Assembly (NCBI GenBank): GCA_000027065.2
Contig: FN543093.2
Location: forward strand, 186,001 to 250,000
Source of the DNA: Cronobacter turicensis z3032
GTDB taxonomy: Bacteria; Pseudomonadota; Gammaproteobacteria; Enterobacterales; Enterobacteriaceae
Length of the DNA: 64,000 bases
Direction of reading: 5' to 3'
Shown here: in pieces, positions 8,662-18,938 of the stretch
Numbering within the stretch: position 1 is the first letter of the stretch
Layout of the letters: every line of letters begins with the position of its first letter
Notes under the pieces: model-generated
Database searches by the model: none
The model's input: only the letters and a program-made list of their open reading frames with translations
Told to the model about the DNA's origin: nothing
Position numbers and translations under genes: made by a program

Positions 8662-11331
8662 ATGAAAAAGAGGTTGCGCCAGGGACATGCGGCGACGCGC
8701 ACGCCCGGCATTATGGCTATGATGGTTTTTCTGCTGGCAGCGCCAGTTCAGGCGGAAAATGTGCCGGGAAAGCCTTCAGAAGCCCCCGTTGATATCGCAG
8801 AGCATGTCGAATTCGATAATATTTTCCTGAACCTGGAAAATAAAAATGCGGTGGATTTGAGTCGTTTCGCCAATGGCGCGACGGCGCTGCCGGGCCGCTA
8901 TCGCGCGTTGATTTATATTAACGGGCAGGCGACGCTCACCAGTGAAATTGACGTGGTGGCGCAGCCGGATAAAACCAGCCGCGTCTGTCTGACGCCGGAC
9001 CTGATTAAGACCATCCCCTTTAACTACGAAAAGTTGCCGAAGGATTTTCTGGCGTCTTTCCGGCAAGGCCAGCCATGTCTCGATCTTGAAAAGACACTGC
9101 CGCATTCGGAAATCGTATTTGATAGCAGCGAGCAGCGGCTCGATATTTCGGTCCCGCAAATTTACCTGCTGCATAACGCGCGCGGCAGCGTAAACCCTGA
9201 GCTGTGGGACAGCGGCATTCCGGCGCTGATGCTCGGATATAACATGAGCGGCTACTCCAGCCACGCCAACGGCGAAACGCTCGACTCTTTTTATTCAAGC
9301 CTTGAAGGCGGGTTGAATGTCGGCGCCTGGTATCTTCGCCATAATGGCTACTACAGCTATATGGAAAAAGGCGAGCGCCAGTACAGCAGCATCAGCACCT
9401 ATCTGCAACGCGATATTCCCGTGATTAAAGGGCGGGCGCTGGTCGGGGAGACCAACACGCAGGGCCAGGTGTTCGATACGCTGCCTTTTAAAGGCGTTCA
9501 GGTTGCGAGCGACGAGCGGATGCTGCCGGAATCGCAGCGCGGCTATGCGCCTGATATTCGCGGCGTCGCCCGTACCAATGCCCGCGTCACGGTACGCCAG
9601 AGCGGGCAGACCATCTATGAAACCACCGTCGCGCCCGGCGAATTTGCGATTAACGATCTCTACCCGACGGGCTACGGCGGCAATCTTGACGTGACCGTCT
9701 ATGAAGCGGACGGCAGCGAACAGCATTTCCAGGTGCCTTACGCCTCGGTGGCGCAACAGTTGCGCCCCGGCGCGCTGCGTTATTCCGTCGTGGCGGGGGA
9801 GTATCGCAATGATTCCCTGCGCAGCAAACCGGCGTTGTATCAGGCGACTTACCAGTACGGGATCTCCAACCGCCTGACGAGCTATGGCGGCGTGCAGGTG
9901 AGTCAGGGCTATTACGCGCTGCTGTTTGGGATGGCCTTCGGTACGCCGCTGGGTTCGCTGGCGCTGGATATCACGCAGGCGCGCACGCATCTGGATAACG
10001 GCACTTACGTGAATGGTCAGCGTCAGGCCGACAGCCTCAGCGGGCAGAGCTACAAACTCAGCTTCAGCAAGGATATCACGGAGACGCGCAGCAATATCTC
10101 GCTGGCGGCCTATCGCTTCGCAACCAGCCAGTACATGGATTTCCAGACTGCGATGCTGACGCGCGACGCGGTCGATCGCGGTGATTCGCCGGACAGCATT
10201 CTGCGCATGAAAAACCAGTTTGTGGCGACGGTCAGCCAGGGGCTGGATGACGGCTGGGGGCAGTTTTACCTCAGCGGCTCGCTACAGGATTACTGGAACA
10301 AAGCGGGGTCCGATAAACAGTTTCAGGTCGGCTATAACAACACCTATAAAAGCCTGACGTACGGCCTGACGGTGAGCCGCACCTACAGCAAAGAGAACGA
10401 AGGGCAGACCAACTATTTGCTGACCATGAGCTTCCCGCTGGGTCAGGACTTTGAGCAGCACACCCCCCATGCGCATATCGATTTAACGCGTGACAGCAAC
10501 GGCCATGACGCACAGCAGCTTGGCATTTCCGGCTCGCTTGGCGAGTACAACCAGATGAACTACAGCATGACCGCGATGAACGGCGATCAGGGAGAAGGCA
10601 CCAGCGGCTCCTTTAACGCCGATTACCGCAGCCAGGTCACATCACTGAGCGGCGGCTATAGCGTGGGCGATCACTACAGCAGCGTATCGCTCGGCGCCAC
10701 CGGCACTATTCTTGGGCATGCAGGCGGGCTGACGTTTACGCCGTATACCTCAGATACCTTCGCGCTCGTAGAGGCAAAAGGCGCACGCGGCGCGGCGGTG
10801 TCGTCCTATCCCGGCGTGTTTGTGGATGGCCGTGGTTACGCCGCCGTGCCGTATCTCGATCCGTACCAGTTCAACGACATTACTATCGACCCGAAAACCG
10901 CGCCGGTAAATGTGGAGCTGGAGAACACCTCGCAGAAAGTGGCGCCTTATCTGGGGGCGGTCGTCAAACTCACCTACAAAGCCAATACCGGCACGCCGGT
11001 ACTTATCGCCTCGCGCTATCAGGGCGAACCGGTGCCGTTCGGCGCGATGGTGTTTGACGCTGAAGGCAATCAGGTTGGCTCGGCAGGGCAAGGCGGTCTG
11101 GTCTATGCGCGCGTTGGCAATAACCAGGGCCAACTGACGGTTAAATGGGGCGAAAGCGTCGGTATGCAGTGCCTTATCAGCTATTTATTGATGCCGCAGG
11201 CGGAAGGGCAGCGCCAGTCTATTCAGCGCTTCGATACGCCGTGTCTGCCGCCTGCCGGGGGCGTGTCGCCCTCGTCGTCGCTACAGCTCTCCACCGATCG
11301 ACGCCGCCAGGCTGCTTTTACGGCCGGATAA
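8662..11331 (+). CDS. Outer membrane fimbrial usher
   Basis: FimD-family usher of 889 residues that forms the assembly pore and orders subunits. Visible parts: a signal peptide ending near PVQA, an N-terminal chaperone-binding domain starting EFDNIFLNLENK, a 24-strand barrel region with a plug (GVQVASDERMLPESQRGYAP, about residues 275-300), and two C-terminal domains (PFGAMVFDAEGNQVG). A cysteine pair near the end (MQCLISYLL and DTPCLPP) matches the family. The length is slightly above FimD. A GTG at 8659 precedes the chosen ATG; AAAAGAGA lies 6 bases before the ATG. Confidence 0.95.
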   Translation: MKKRLRQGHAATRTPGIMAMMVFLLAAPVQAENVPGKPSEAPVDIAEHVEFDNIFLNLENKNAVDLSRFANGATALPGRYRALIYINGQATLTSEIDVVAQPDKTSRVCLTPDLIKTIPFNYEKLPKDFLASFRQGQPCLDLEKTLPHSEIVFDSSEQRLDISVPQIYLLHNARGSVNPELWDSGIPALMLGYNMSGYSSHANGETLDSFYSSLEGGLNVGAWYLRHNGYYSYMEKGERQYSSISTYLQRDIPVIKGRALVGETNTQGQVFDTLPFKGVQVASDERMLPESQRGYAPDIRGVARTNARVTVRQSGQTIYETTVAPGEFAINDLYPTGYGGNLDVTVYEADGSEQHFQVPYASVAQQLRPGALRYSVVAGEYRNDSLRSKPALYQATYQYGISNRLTSYGGVQVSQGYYALLFGMAFGTPLGSLALDITQARTHLDNGTYVNGQRQADSLSGQSYKLSFSKDITETRSNISLAAYRFATSQYMDFQTAMLTRDAVDRGDSPDSILRMKNQFVATVSQGLDDGWGQFYLSGSLQDYWNKAGSDKQFQVGYNNTYKSLTYGLTVSRTYSKENEGQTNYLLTMSFPLGQDFEQHTPHAHIDLTRDSNGHDAQQLGISGSLGEYNQMNYSMTAMNGDQGEGTSGSFNADYRSQVTSLSGGYSVGDHYSSVSLGATGTILGHAGGLTFTPYTSDTFALVEAKGARGAAVSSYPGVFVDGRGYAAVPYLDPYQFNDITIDPKTAPVNVELENTSQKVAPYLGAVVKLTYKANTGTPVLIASRYQGEPVPFGAMVFDAEGNQVGSAGQGGLVYARVGNNQGQLTVKWGESVGMQCLISYLLMPQAEGQRQSIQRFDTPCLPPAGGVSPSSSLQLSTDRRRQAAFTAG

Positions 11332-11399
11332 CCCCGGCCTGACGGGCCGGGCAATAACACTTTCCTGTGACAGGAACGATGCACTGTAAAGAGGGAATT

Positions 11400-12530
11400 A
11401 TGGCTGTAAGGAAAACGGTTTTAACTCTCCGGGCCGGCATGCTTTTACTGCTGGCATTCGGTGGCCACGCGCTGGCTTCAACGTCATGTTCTTATCACGC
11501 CGGCTCGCACGCGATGAGCGTGACGTTGCCGATTAACGGGACGATTTCAGTCGGCTCTGACGCCTCTGACGGGCGCACGCTCTACCGGCTGCATTACATG
11601 CCCAGCTCACCGGTCAAAATTGACTGTTTATCAACCGGCAGCACGCCTTATGAGGTCTCGTATGATTACCGCTGGACCAGCACGCCGCACGGGCTTTCAC
11701 CCTGGAACGGGCCGCCGTATCCGGGCAAAGTCTGGGATACCAACCTGCCGGGTGTGGGCGTCGCGGTATGGGCGCAGGGCGCAAAAGATGTCGCCATTCC
11801 GGGGACGTATTACATCGACACCATTCATCCGCAGCCTAATCAGAACGTTAACCACACGGTGAATAGCGAGTTCTGGCTCTATCTCATTAAGACCGGCCCT
11901 GTACAGCCGGGATATGTGAACGGCCAGGATCTGCCGTCGATGGCGGTCGATTTCATCGCGTCGGGGGCCGCTGGCAGCCCGCTAAATGCGCTGAAAATCA
12001 ACTTCACCGGGTCGGTGAATATCGCCGCGCTCTCCTGCACCACGCCGGATGTTAACGTGAAGCTCGGCACCTGGAGCGCGGAGAACGATTTCAGCGGCGT
12101 AGGCAGCGGGACGGAGTGGCGCGATGCGTCGATTACCCTGACCAACTGTCCACGCGCCTGGGGCATTCGCACTAATATCAACGCGAATGACAGCGGGATT
12201 ACCTCGATGGGCAACGCCTCGCCGAACCCGGTGTGGATCACGATGAAGCCCTCCACCACGGTGATTGACGCGAATAACGGTATCTTCGCCGTGACGCCAG
12301 GTAACGACAGCGCCAGCGGGGTCGGCATTCAGATAGCCAAAGGCAACGTGTCGGATGCGACGCATGAGCCGATGGCGCTGAACACCTATACCAATAACTA
12401 CTGGGATCTCAGCACCGACGATGTCTCCACGCACCGCATTCCGTTTGTGGCGCGCTATGTCCAGACGGAAGATCGGATGCGCCCCGGCAAGGCGAACGGC
12501 GCGATTACGTTTACGGTGCTCTATTACTGA
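11400..12530 (+). CDS. Fimbrial tip adhesin (two-domain)
   Basis: The 376-residue product has a signal peptide (cleavage near HALAS, residue 26), an N-terminal receptor-binding domain of about 190 residues with one cysteine pair (STSCSYH, KIDCLST), and a C-terminal pilin domain with a second pair (AALSCTTPD, TLTNCPRAW) ending AITFTVLYY. That layout and last-in-operon position fit a FimH-type tip adhesin. The N domain is rich in Trp, Pro and Gly and is not a recognised lectin, so the receptor is unknown. The ribosome site GAGGGA (11391-11396) selects the ATG at 11400 over upstream in-frame codons. No separate minor pilins are present. Confidence 0.85.
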   Translation: MAVRKTVLTLRAGMLLLLAFGGHALASTSCSYHAGSHAMSVTLPINGTISVGSDASDGRTLYRLHYMPSSPVKIDCLSTGSTPYEVSYDYRWTSTPHGLSPWNGPPYPGKVWDTNLPGVGVAVWAQGAKDVAIPGTYYIDTIHPQPNQNVNHTVNSEFWLYLIKTGPVQPGYVNGQDLPSMAVDFIASGAAGSPLNALKINFTGSVNIAALSCTTPDVNVKLGTWSAENDFSGVGSGTEWRDASITLTNCPRAWGIRTNINANDSGITSMGNASPNPVWITMKPSTTVIDANNGIFAVTPGNDSASGVGIQIAKGNVSDATHEPMALNTYTNNYWDLSTDDVSTHRIPFVARYVQTEDRMRPGKANGAITFTVLYY

Positions 12531-12550
12531 CGCATTATGTCGCGCCCATA

Positions 12551-12578
12551 AAAAAGCCCCGGCGTGCCGGGGCTTTTT
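12551..12578. terminator. Bidirectional terminator between the fimbrial operon and ppc
   Basis: AAAAAGCCCCGGC (12551-12563), GT, GCCGGGGCTTTTT (12566-12578): a perfect stem with A and T tails serving both convergent units. Confidence 0.93.
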
Positions 12579-12596
12579 ACGTTGTGCGGCGTGGCA

Positions 12597-15248
12597 TCAG
12601 CCGGTGTTGCGCATCCCCGCTGCGACGCCTGCGATGGTGACCATTAGCGCCTGTTCAACGCACGGGTCTGCCGGTTTGCCTTCTTCTTCCGCCTGGCGTG
12701 AACGGTGCAGCAGCTCTGCCTGAAGGACGTTCAGCGGGTCGGTGTAAATATTGCGCAGCTGGATGGACTCGGCAATCCACGGCAAGTCCGCCATCAGATG
12801 CGAGTCGTTGGCGATATCCAGCACCACTTTGATATCCGCTTCCAGCAGCTGGCGCAGCTCCTGGCCGAGCGGCCAGAGTTCCTTTTTCACCAGACGCTGA
12901 TCGTAGTAGTCCGCCAGCCACAGATCCGCTTTGGCAAACACCATCTCCAGCATGCCGAGGCGCGTGGAGAAGAACGGCCAGTCGCGGCACATGGTTTCCA
13001 GCTCATCCTGTTTGCCATCTTCCACCACTTTTTGCAGCGCGGCGCCCGCGCCCAGCCAGGCGGGCAGCATCAGACGGTTTTGCGTCCAGGCGAAAATCCA
13101 CGGAATGGCGCGCAGCGATTCGACGCCGCCGGTCGGACGACGTTTGGCCGGACGTGAACCGAGCGGCAGTTTGCCGAGCTCCTGCTCTGGCGTGGCCGAG
13201 CGGAAGTACGGCACGAAATCTTTGTTTTCGCGCACGTAGCCGCGGTACATGGCGCAGGAGATGTCGGAAAGTTCATCCATGATGTGACGCCAGGCGGCTT
13301 TCGGCTCCGGCGGCGGCAGCAGGTTGGCTTCCAGAATGGCGCTGGTGTAGAGCGACAGGCTGCTGATGGTGACTTCCGGCAGACCATATTTAAAGCGGAT
13401 CATTTCGCCCTGTTCGGTCACGCGCAGGCCGCCTTTCAGGCTGCCCGGCGGCTGGGAGAGCAGCGCCGCGTGGGCTGGCGCGCCGCCACGGCCAATGGAG
13501 CCGCCGCGTCCGTGGAACAGCGTCAGCGCGATACCCGCTTTCTCGCAGGTTTTGATTAGCGCGTCCTGCGCCTGATACTGCGCCCAGGAGGCGGCCATCA
13601 CGCCCGCGTCTTTCGCGGAGTCGGAATAGCCAATCATCACCATCTGTTTGCCCTGGATAAAGCCGCGATACCAGTCGATATTCAGCAACTGCGTCATCAC
13701 GTCGTTGGCGTTGTTCAGGTCATCAAGCGTTTCAAACAGCGGCGCTACCGGCAGCGCGAAGCCAATACCCGCCTCTTTCAGCAGCAGGTGAACGGCCAGC
13801 ACGTCAGACGGCGTTTTCGCCATGGAAATCACGTAAGCGGCGATCGAGCCTTTCGGCGCTTCGGCGATCACTTTGCAGGTTTCCAGCACTTCGCGGGTGT
13901 TGTCGCTCGGCTCCCACTGGCGCGGCAGCAGCGGACGTTTGGAGTTGAGTTCGCGGATCAGGAATGCCTGTTTGTCGGCTTCCGACCAGCTTTCGTAGTC
14001 GCCGATGCCGAGATAGCGGGTCAGCTCGCCCAGCGCTTCGGCGTGGCGGGTGCTCTCCTGACGGATGTCGATACGCACCAGCGGCACGCCGAAGGCTTTA
14101 ACGCGGCGCAGGGTGTCGAGCAGTTCGCCATTGGCGATAATCCCCAGCCCACAGGCGACAAGCGATTCATAACAGGCGTAGAGCGGCTCCCAGAGCTGTT
14201 CGTTCTGGGTCAGCAGGCCCTGCGGCTTCGGCAGCTTCTGGCCTTTCAGGCGCGCTTCAAGCCAGGCCTGGGTCGCGAGCAACTGCGCGCGCAGCCCTTT
14301 CAGCAGATAACGGTAAGGCTCCTGCGCGCCCTCTGTGCCGACATAGTCGCGCAGCGCGTCGCTGCACTCCACCATGGAGAGTTCGGAAATCAGCACCTGA
14401 ATATCTTTCAGGAACAGATCGGTCGCTTTCCAGCGGCTCAGCAGCAGGACGTGGCGGGTGATATCCGCAGTGACGTTCGGGTTGCCGTCGCGGTCGCCGC
14501 CCATCCAGGAGGTGAAACGCACCGGCACGAAATCCACCGGCAGTTTGTAATCGAGATGCGCTTCGAGCTGTTCGTTCAGTTCGCGCAGGTAATTCGGTAC
14601 GCCTTCCCACAGGCTGTTTTCTACCACCGCGAAGCCCCATTTGGCTTCGTCCACCGGGCTTGGGCGGTTTTTACGGATTTCGTCGGTATGCCAGGACTGC
14701 GCGATAAGCTGGCGCAGGCGGCGCGTTATCTGGTTGCGTTCGTAGTCGGCGATATCTTTGTGGTCGAGCTGTTTTAAGCAGTTGTTCACTTCGACCATTT
14801 TATGGATCAGCGTACGGCGGGTGATCTCGGTCGGGTGCGCGGTCAGCACCAGCTCCAGCGACAGCGATTCCACGGCCTGACGAATCGCGGTTTCGTTGAT
14901 GTCCGGCTGATCTTTGAGCTTACGCAGGGTGCGGGCGATAATTTCCGGGTTGCTGGCGGCTTCGCCTTTCGGCGAAATGCTGTGGTATTGCTCGGCGGTA
15001 TTGGCCAGATTCAGGAACTGACTGAACGCGCGGGCCACCGGCAGCAGTTCATCATTGGAAAGATTTTGCAGCGTGGTTAACAGCGCCTGGCGGTCGGCCT
15101 CATTGCCAGCACGGGACGACTTCGACAATTTGCGGATTGTTTCTACGCGGTCAAGGATGTTTTCTCCCAGCGCATCCTTGATGGTATCCCCGAGCAACTT
15201 GCCGAGCATACTGACATTGCTTCGCAAAGCGGAATATTGTTCGTTCAT
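12597..15248 (-). CDS. ppc: Phosphoenolpyruvate carboxylase
   Basis: Carboxylates PEP to oxaloacetate, replenishing the TCA cycle. The 883 residues equal the E. coli length. Motifs seen: [14 protein letters not shown] (catalytic His, about residue 138), [45 protein letters not shown], and the C-terminal GMRNTG involved in allosteric aspartate binding. The start [11 protein letters not shown] matches the family; an upstream in-frame extension to 15272 is not used. It is convergent with the fimbrial operon. An ERIC element lies 31 bases before the start codon, inside the likely leader. Confidence 0.98.
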   Translation of the reverse strand: MNEQYSALRSNVSMLGKLLGDTIKDALGENILDRVETIRKLSKSSRAGNEADRQALLTTLQNLSNDELLPVARAFSQFLNLANTAEQYHSISPKGEAASNPEIIARTLRKLKDQPDINETAIRQAVESLSLELVLTAHPTEITRRTLIHKMVEVNNCLKQLDHKDIADYERNQITRRLRQLIAQSWHTDEIRKNRPSPVDEAKWGFAVVENSLWEGVPNYLRELNEQLEAHLDYKLPVDFVPVRFTSWMGGDRDGNPNVTADITRHVLLLSRWKATDLFLKDIQVLISELSMVECSDALRDYVGTEGAQEPYRYLLKGLRAQLLATQAWLEARLKGQKLPKPQGLLTQNEQLWEPLYACYESLVACGLGIIANGELLDTLRRVKAFGVPLVRIDIRQESTRHAEALGELTRYLGIGDYESWSEADKQAFLIRELNSKRPLLPRQWEPSDNTREVLETCKVIAEAPKGSIAAYVISMAKTPSDVLAVHLLLKEAGIGFALPVAPLFETLDDLNNANDVMTQLLNIDWYRGFIQGKQMVMIGYSDSAKDAGVMAASWAQYQAQDALIKTCEKAGIALTLFHGRGGSIGRGGAPAHAALLSQPPGSLKGGLRVTEQGEMIRFKYGLPEVTISSLSLYTSAILEANLLPPPEPKAAWRHIMDELSDISCAMYRGYVRENKDFVPYFRSATPEQELGKLPLGSRPAKRRPTGGVESLRAIPWIFAWTQNRLMLPAWLGAGAALQKVVEDGKQDELETMCRDWPFFSTRLGMLEMVFAKADLWLADYYDQRLVKKELWPLGQELRQLLEADIKVVLDIANDSHLMADLPWIAESIQLRNIYTDPLNVLQAELLHRSRQAEEEGKPADPCVEQALMVTIAGVAAGMRNTG

Positions 15249-15279
15249 ATAACCCCAGACACCCCATCTCAATTATGTT

Positions 15280-15406
15280 TAATACCCGTCGTCTTTCGCG
15301 CCGCAGGCGCGTTGGCCGCGCCTGGCGACCCCGGTCACTTACCGATGTAAGCTCCCGGGGCTCACCAGGCTTGCCGCCTTCCTGCAACACGAAATCCTTG
15401 GGTATA
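15280..15406. repeat. ERIC (IRU) element, full length 127 bases
   Basis: The ends are near-complementary (TAATACCCGTCGTC at the left, CTTGGGTATA at the right). The core contains ATGTAAGCTCCCGGGG (15342-15357), one base from the ERIC1R primer consensus, and CCCCGGTCACTTACC upstream of it, corresponding to the ERIC2 region. The length is exactly the canonical 127. Confidence 0.92.
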
Positions 15407-15697
15407 GGTTCTGCAAAAAATCAGGACACCGAAAAGCGATAGCTTTTACTTACGTCCGAAAGTTCAGGCTTGAATGACTTCTTACTTTATAAAGCCACGT
15501 GAAATCCCGTTCGTCAATTGCTGCGAAATCGGTTCAGCAGGTGAATAAAGCGCGGCAATTTATGAAAGTTAATTCACGTTATTGCAGATAAGTAACGCTT
15601 ATGAAAATAGCGTGCAGGCGCCAGGGGCGATATGCAGTCGCACGCGCTGCGTGAGAGTGTAAACGCAGTGGAATGGGCTGAGTTTGCCGGGTGAGCT

Positions 15698-15770
15698 GGC
15701 GGGTGCGTGTGGCTTACCCGCCCTACGGTAAAATGACTTGTAAGGTGGATAAGCGTAGCGCATCCACCAT
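15698..15770. repeat. Pair of REP-like repeats beyond argE
   Basis: Two inverted units, 15698-15728 and 15740-15770, of the same family as at 1868. The second is a divergent version (GTAAGGTGGATAAGC). Confidence 0.75.
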
Positions 15771-15784
15771 GACATTCAGGGCAT

Positions 15785-16936
15785 TCAGTGCCAGCAGAAG
15801 TGGTGCACCACCTGCGAAATTAATTCGCGGGTCGGCTTGATAAACCGCGTTTCCAGATATTCATCCGGCTGGTGGGCCTGATTAATCGAACCGGGGCCGA
15901 GCACCAGCGTCGGGCAAATCGTCTGAATAAACGGCGCTTCGGTGCAGTAGTTCACCACATCGGTTTGCGCGCCGAGCAGCTTTTCCACCACCTGCACCAG
16001 TTTGTGATCCGGCGGACATTCGTAGCCCGGGATCGGCGGATGCAGATCGTAGACCGTCAGGCGGCCCGGCCAGCGCAGGCTCACCGGCTCCAGCGCCTCG
16101 TTCAGCAGGCCGCTCAAATCGTCAAGTGTCATGCCCGGCAGCGGACGAATATCCATATGCAGCTCGCAGCAGGCGCAGATACGGTTCGACGCGTCGCCGC
16201 CGTGAATATGGCCGAGGTTAAGCGTCGGGTAAGGCACCGTAAACGCGTCATAGTGATAACGCGCTTTGAGCGAATCGCGCAGTTGCATAATGCGCCCGAT
16301 GGCGTCATGCATCAGCTCAATGGCGTTGATGCCGCGCTCCGGGTCGCTGGAGTGGCCGGATTGTCCCTCTACGCGGATAGCGCTGGAGATGTGGCCTTTA
16401 TGGGCGCGGATCGGCTGTAGCGAGGTCGGCTCGCCGATGATGGCGCAGTCCGGACGAAGCCGGGTGGTTTCAGCGAAATAGCGCGCGCCCGCCATGCTCG
16501 TCTCTTCATCGGCCGTCGCCAGGATGTAGAGCGGTTTTTTCAGCTGCGTCACATCCACGTCACGCAGCGCATCGAGAATAAACGCGAAAAAGCCTTTCAT
16601 ATCGGCGGTGCCGAGCCCGAACAGTTTGTTGTCATGCTCGGTCAACGTGAAAGGATCGCGCGTCCAGCGTCCGTCGTCGAAAGGCACGGTATCGGTATGC
16701 CCGGCCAGCAACAGGCCGCCCGCGCCGCTGCCGGTGCTCGCCAGCATATTGAATTTATTGCGCGTACCGGGGACCGGCTGCACTTCGACCTGGAAGCCGA
16801 GATTGCCAAACCATTCCGCCAGCAAATTGATTAAAGTCGCATTGCTCTGATCGAGCGCGCTGTCGGTGGCGCTGATGGATGGCGTAGCGATAAGCGTGCG
16901 GTAAATCTCGATAAAAGGCGGTAATTTCATTTTCAC
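15785..16936 (-). CDS. argE: Acetylornithine deacetylase
   Basis: Zinc-dependent M20 hydrolase releasing ornithine from N-acetylornithine. The 383 residues match E. coli ArgE. Metal-site motifs: [15 protein letters not shown] (His about residue 80), [11 protein letters not shown] (Asp about 112), [12 protein letters not shown] (Glu pair about 144), and a final histidine near QAHQPDEYL. The start is a GTG at 16936 with the GAGG site 10 bases upstream; the ATG two codons later would be too far. It is transcribed divergently from argC over the shared operator. Confidence 0.97.
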   Translation of the reverse strand: MKMKLPPFIEIYRTLIATPSISATDSALDQSNATLINLLAEWFGNLGFQVEVQPVPGTRNKFNMLASTGSGAGGLLLAGHTDTVPFDDGRWTRDPFTLTEHDNKLFGLGTADMKGFFAFILDALRDVDVTQLKKPLYILATADEETSMAGARYFAETTRLRPDCAIIGEPTSLQPIRAHKGHISSAIRVEGQSGHSSDPERGINAIELMHDAIGRIMQLRDSLKARYHYDAFTVPYPTLNLGHIHGGDASNRICACCELHMDIRPLPGMTLDDLSGLLNEALEPVSLRWPGRLTVYDLHPPIPGYECPPDHKLVQVVEKLLGAQTDVVNYCTEAPFIQTICPTLVLGPGSINQAHQPDEYLETRFIKPTRELISQVVHHFCWH

Positions 16937-16962
16937 TGTTGACAGACCTCAGGTCGTGATAG

Positions 16963-17001
16963 TATCAATATTCATGCAGTATTTGTGAATAAAAATACAT
17001 T
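16963..17001. promoter_or_regulatory. Paired ARG boxes of the bipolar argE/argCBGH operator
   Basis: Two 18-base boxes lie 3 bases apart: 16963-16980 and 16984-17001. Their cores are TCAAT-N4-ATGCA and TGAAT-N4-ATACA against TGAAT-N4-ATTCA. The 21-base centre spacing is that of hexameric ArgR operators. Confidence 0.82.
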
Positions 17002-17116
17002 AACGTTGAGCGTAAGGGAACCGCCGGGTTCCGGTGAAGACGATACGCTCGCGGACGCGGCAACGGCCTGGAGGCCCGCGCCTGAAATACATGACGGTAA
17101 AAGGTATCCAGCCCCG

Positions 17117-18121
17117 ATGTTGAACACGCTGATTGTTGGCGCCAGTGGTTATGCCGGCGCAGAGCTTGCGACCTACGTGAATCGCCACCCGCATATGAAC
17201 ATAACCGCATTGACGGTCTCAGCGCAAAGCAATGATGCGGGAAAGTTAATCTCCGATCTGCATCCGCAACTGAAAGGCGTGCTTGACCTGCCGCTGCAGC
17301 CGATGGGCGACATTCGCGAGTTCACCGACGGCGTGGATGTGGTGTTTCTCGCCACCGCCCATGAGGTCAGCCACGATCTCGCGCCGCAGTTTCTCGACGC
17401 GGGCTGCGTGGTGTTTGACCTCTCCGGCGCCTTTCGCGTTAACGACGCCGCGTTCTATGACAAATTTTATGGTTTCACGCATCAGCACCCGGAGTTGCTG
17501 GCGCAGGCAGTGTATGGCCTGGCGGAGTGGAACCACGAGGCGCTGAAAGACGCGACGCTGGTGGCGGTGCCGGGATGCTACCCGACCGCGGCGCAGCTCT
17601 CGCTGAAACCGCTGATTGATGCCGGTTTGCTGGATCTGAACCAGTGGCCGGTGATTAACGCCACCAGCGGCGTGAGTGGCGCGGGGCGTAAAGCGGCTAT
17701 CTCCAACAGCTTCTGTGAAGTGAGCCTCCAGCCTTACGGCATTTTTACGCATCGTCATCAGCCGGAAATCGCGAGCCACCTGGGCGCGGAGGTGATTTTC
17801 ACGCCGCACCTCGGCAGCTTCCCGCGCGGCATTCTGGAAACCATCACCTGCCGCCTGAAGCCGGGTGTGAGCGCGCAGCAAGTCGCTGCAACCTTCCAGG
17901 ATGCTTACGGCGACAAACCGCTGGTGCGGCTGTATGACAAAGGCGTGCCCGCGCTGAAAAACGTGGTGGGCCTGCCGTTTTGCGATATCGGCTTCGCCGT
18001 GCAGGGCGAACATCTGATCGTGGTCGCCACGGAAGATAACCTGCTGAAAGGCGCCGCCGCGCAGGCGGTGCAGTGTATGAATATTCGTTTTGGCTTCGCC
18101 GAAACGCAGTCACTTATTTAA
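17117..18121 (+). CDS. argC: N-acetyl-gamma-glutamyl-phosphate reductase
   Basis: Third step of arginine synthesis, NADPH reduction of N-acetylglutamyl phosphate. The 334 residues match E. coli ArgC from [17 protein letters not shown]. The nucleotide-binding start and the catalytic cysteine in [11 protein letters not shown] (about residue 154) are present, with HRHQPEI later. The frame is open for 44 codons upstream (to 16985), but homology starts at 17117. Only a weak AAGG lies upstream. First gene of argCBGH. Confidence 0.97.
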   Translation: MLNTLIVGASGYAGAELATYVNRHPHMNITALTVSAQSNDAGKLISDLHPQLKGVLDLPLQPMGDIREFTDGVDVVFLATAHEVSHDLAPQFLDAGCVVFDLSGAFRVNDAAFYDKFYGFTHQHPELLAQAVYGLAEWNHEALKDATLVAVPGCYPTAAQLSLKPLIDAGLLDLNQWPVINATSGVSGAGRKAAISNSFCEVSLQPYGIFTHRHQPEIASHLGAEVIFTPHLGSFPRGILETITCRLKPGVSAQQVAATFQDAYGDKPLVRLYDKGVPALKNVVGLPFCDIGFAVQGEHLIVVATEDNLLKGAAAQAVQCMNIRFGFAETQSLI

Positions 18122-18135
18122 CCGAGTCAGGTGTG

Positions 18136-18912
18136 ATGATGAATCCGTTAATCATTAAGTTAGGCGGTGTGTTGCTCGACAGCGAAGAGGCGCTGGAGCG
18201 TCTTTTTACCGCCCTCGTTAACTACCGCAAGGAGCATCAGCGTCCGCTGGTTATCGTTCACGGCGGCGGCTGCCTCGTTGACGACCTGATGAAGCAGCTC
18301 AACCTGCCGGTGAAAAAGAAAGACGGCCTGCGCGTCACGCCTGCCGATCAAATCGACATCATTACCGGCGCGCTGGCGGGTACCGCCAACAAGACGCTGC
18401 TCGCGTGGGCGAAAAAACACTCTATCGCCTCCGTCGGCCTGTTCCTGGGCGACGGCGACAGCGTCAGCGTGACGCCGCTTGATGAAGCGTTGGGCCATGT
18501 GGGCCAGGCGCATCCGGGTTCGCCGAAGCTGATTAACACGCTGCTGGAAAACGGCTTTATGCCGGTGATTAGCTCGATTGGCGTCACGGACAACGGCGAC
18601 CTGATGAACGTGAACGCTGACCAGGCGGCCACGGCGCTCGCGGCAACGCTCGGCGCGGATCTGATTCTGCTCTCTGATGTGAGCGGCATCCTGGACGGCA
18701 AAGGCCAGCGCATCGCCGAGATGACCTCCGCGAAAGCCGAGCAGCTTATCGCGCAGGGCATTATCACCGACGGGATGATTGTCAAAGTGCATGCGGCGCT
18801 GGACGCCGCCCGCACGCTGGGCCGCCCGGTGGACATCGCCTCCTGGCGCCACGCGGAGCAGTTGCCCGCTTTATTTAATGGCGTGTCTATCGGCACGCGC
18901 ATTTTGGCCTAA
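18136..18912 (+). CDS. argB: N-acetylglutamate kinase
   Basis: Phosphorylates N-acetylglutamate. The 258 residues match E. coli ArgB, beginning [19 protein letters not shown]. It shows the amino-acid-kinase glycine motifs ([11 protein letters not shown], about residue 41), GALAGTANK, and the ATP-site region [18 protein letters not shown] lies upstream of the two in-frame ATG codons (18136 and 18139). It follows argC by 14 bases and precedes argG by 26. Confidence 0.97.
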   Translation: MMNPLIIKLGGVLLDSEEALERLFTALVNYRKEHQRPLVIVHGGGCLVDDLMKQLNLPVKKKDGLRVTPADQIDIITGALAGTANKTLLAWAKKHSIASVGLFLGDGDSVSVTPLDEALGHVGQAHPGSPKLINTLLENGFMPVISSIGVTDNGDLMNVNADQAATALAATLGADLILLSDVSGILDGKGQRIAEMTSAKAEQLIAQGIITDGMIVKVHAALDAARTLGRPVDIASWRHAEQLPALFNGVSIGTRILA

Positions 18913-18938
18913 TTACAAGATTTTAAAGGAAACAGACA

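Larger units (their letters stand above)
15249..15784. other. Intergenic region between ppc and argE
   Basis: This 536-base gap holds the ERIC element (15280-15406), the presumed ppc promoter region beyond it (about 15407-15660, no clear boxes called), and two REP-like units near argE. No gene is supported. Confidence 0.6.

Noticed and set aside
13788..14777. 329-codon open frame antisense to ppc
   Set aside because: Shadow of ppc with Phe/Gln/Arg-rich nonsense composition.
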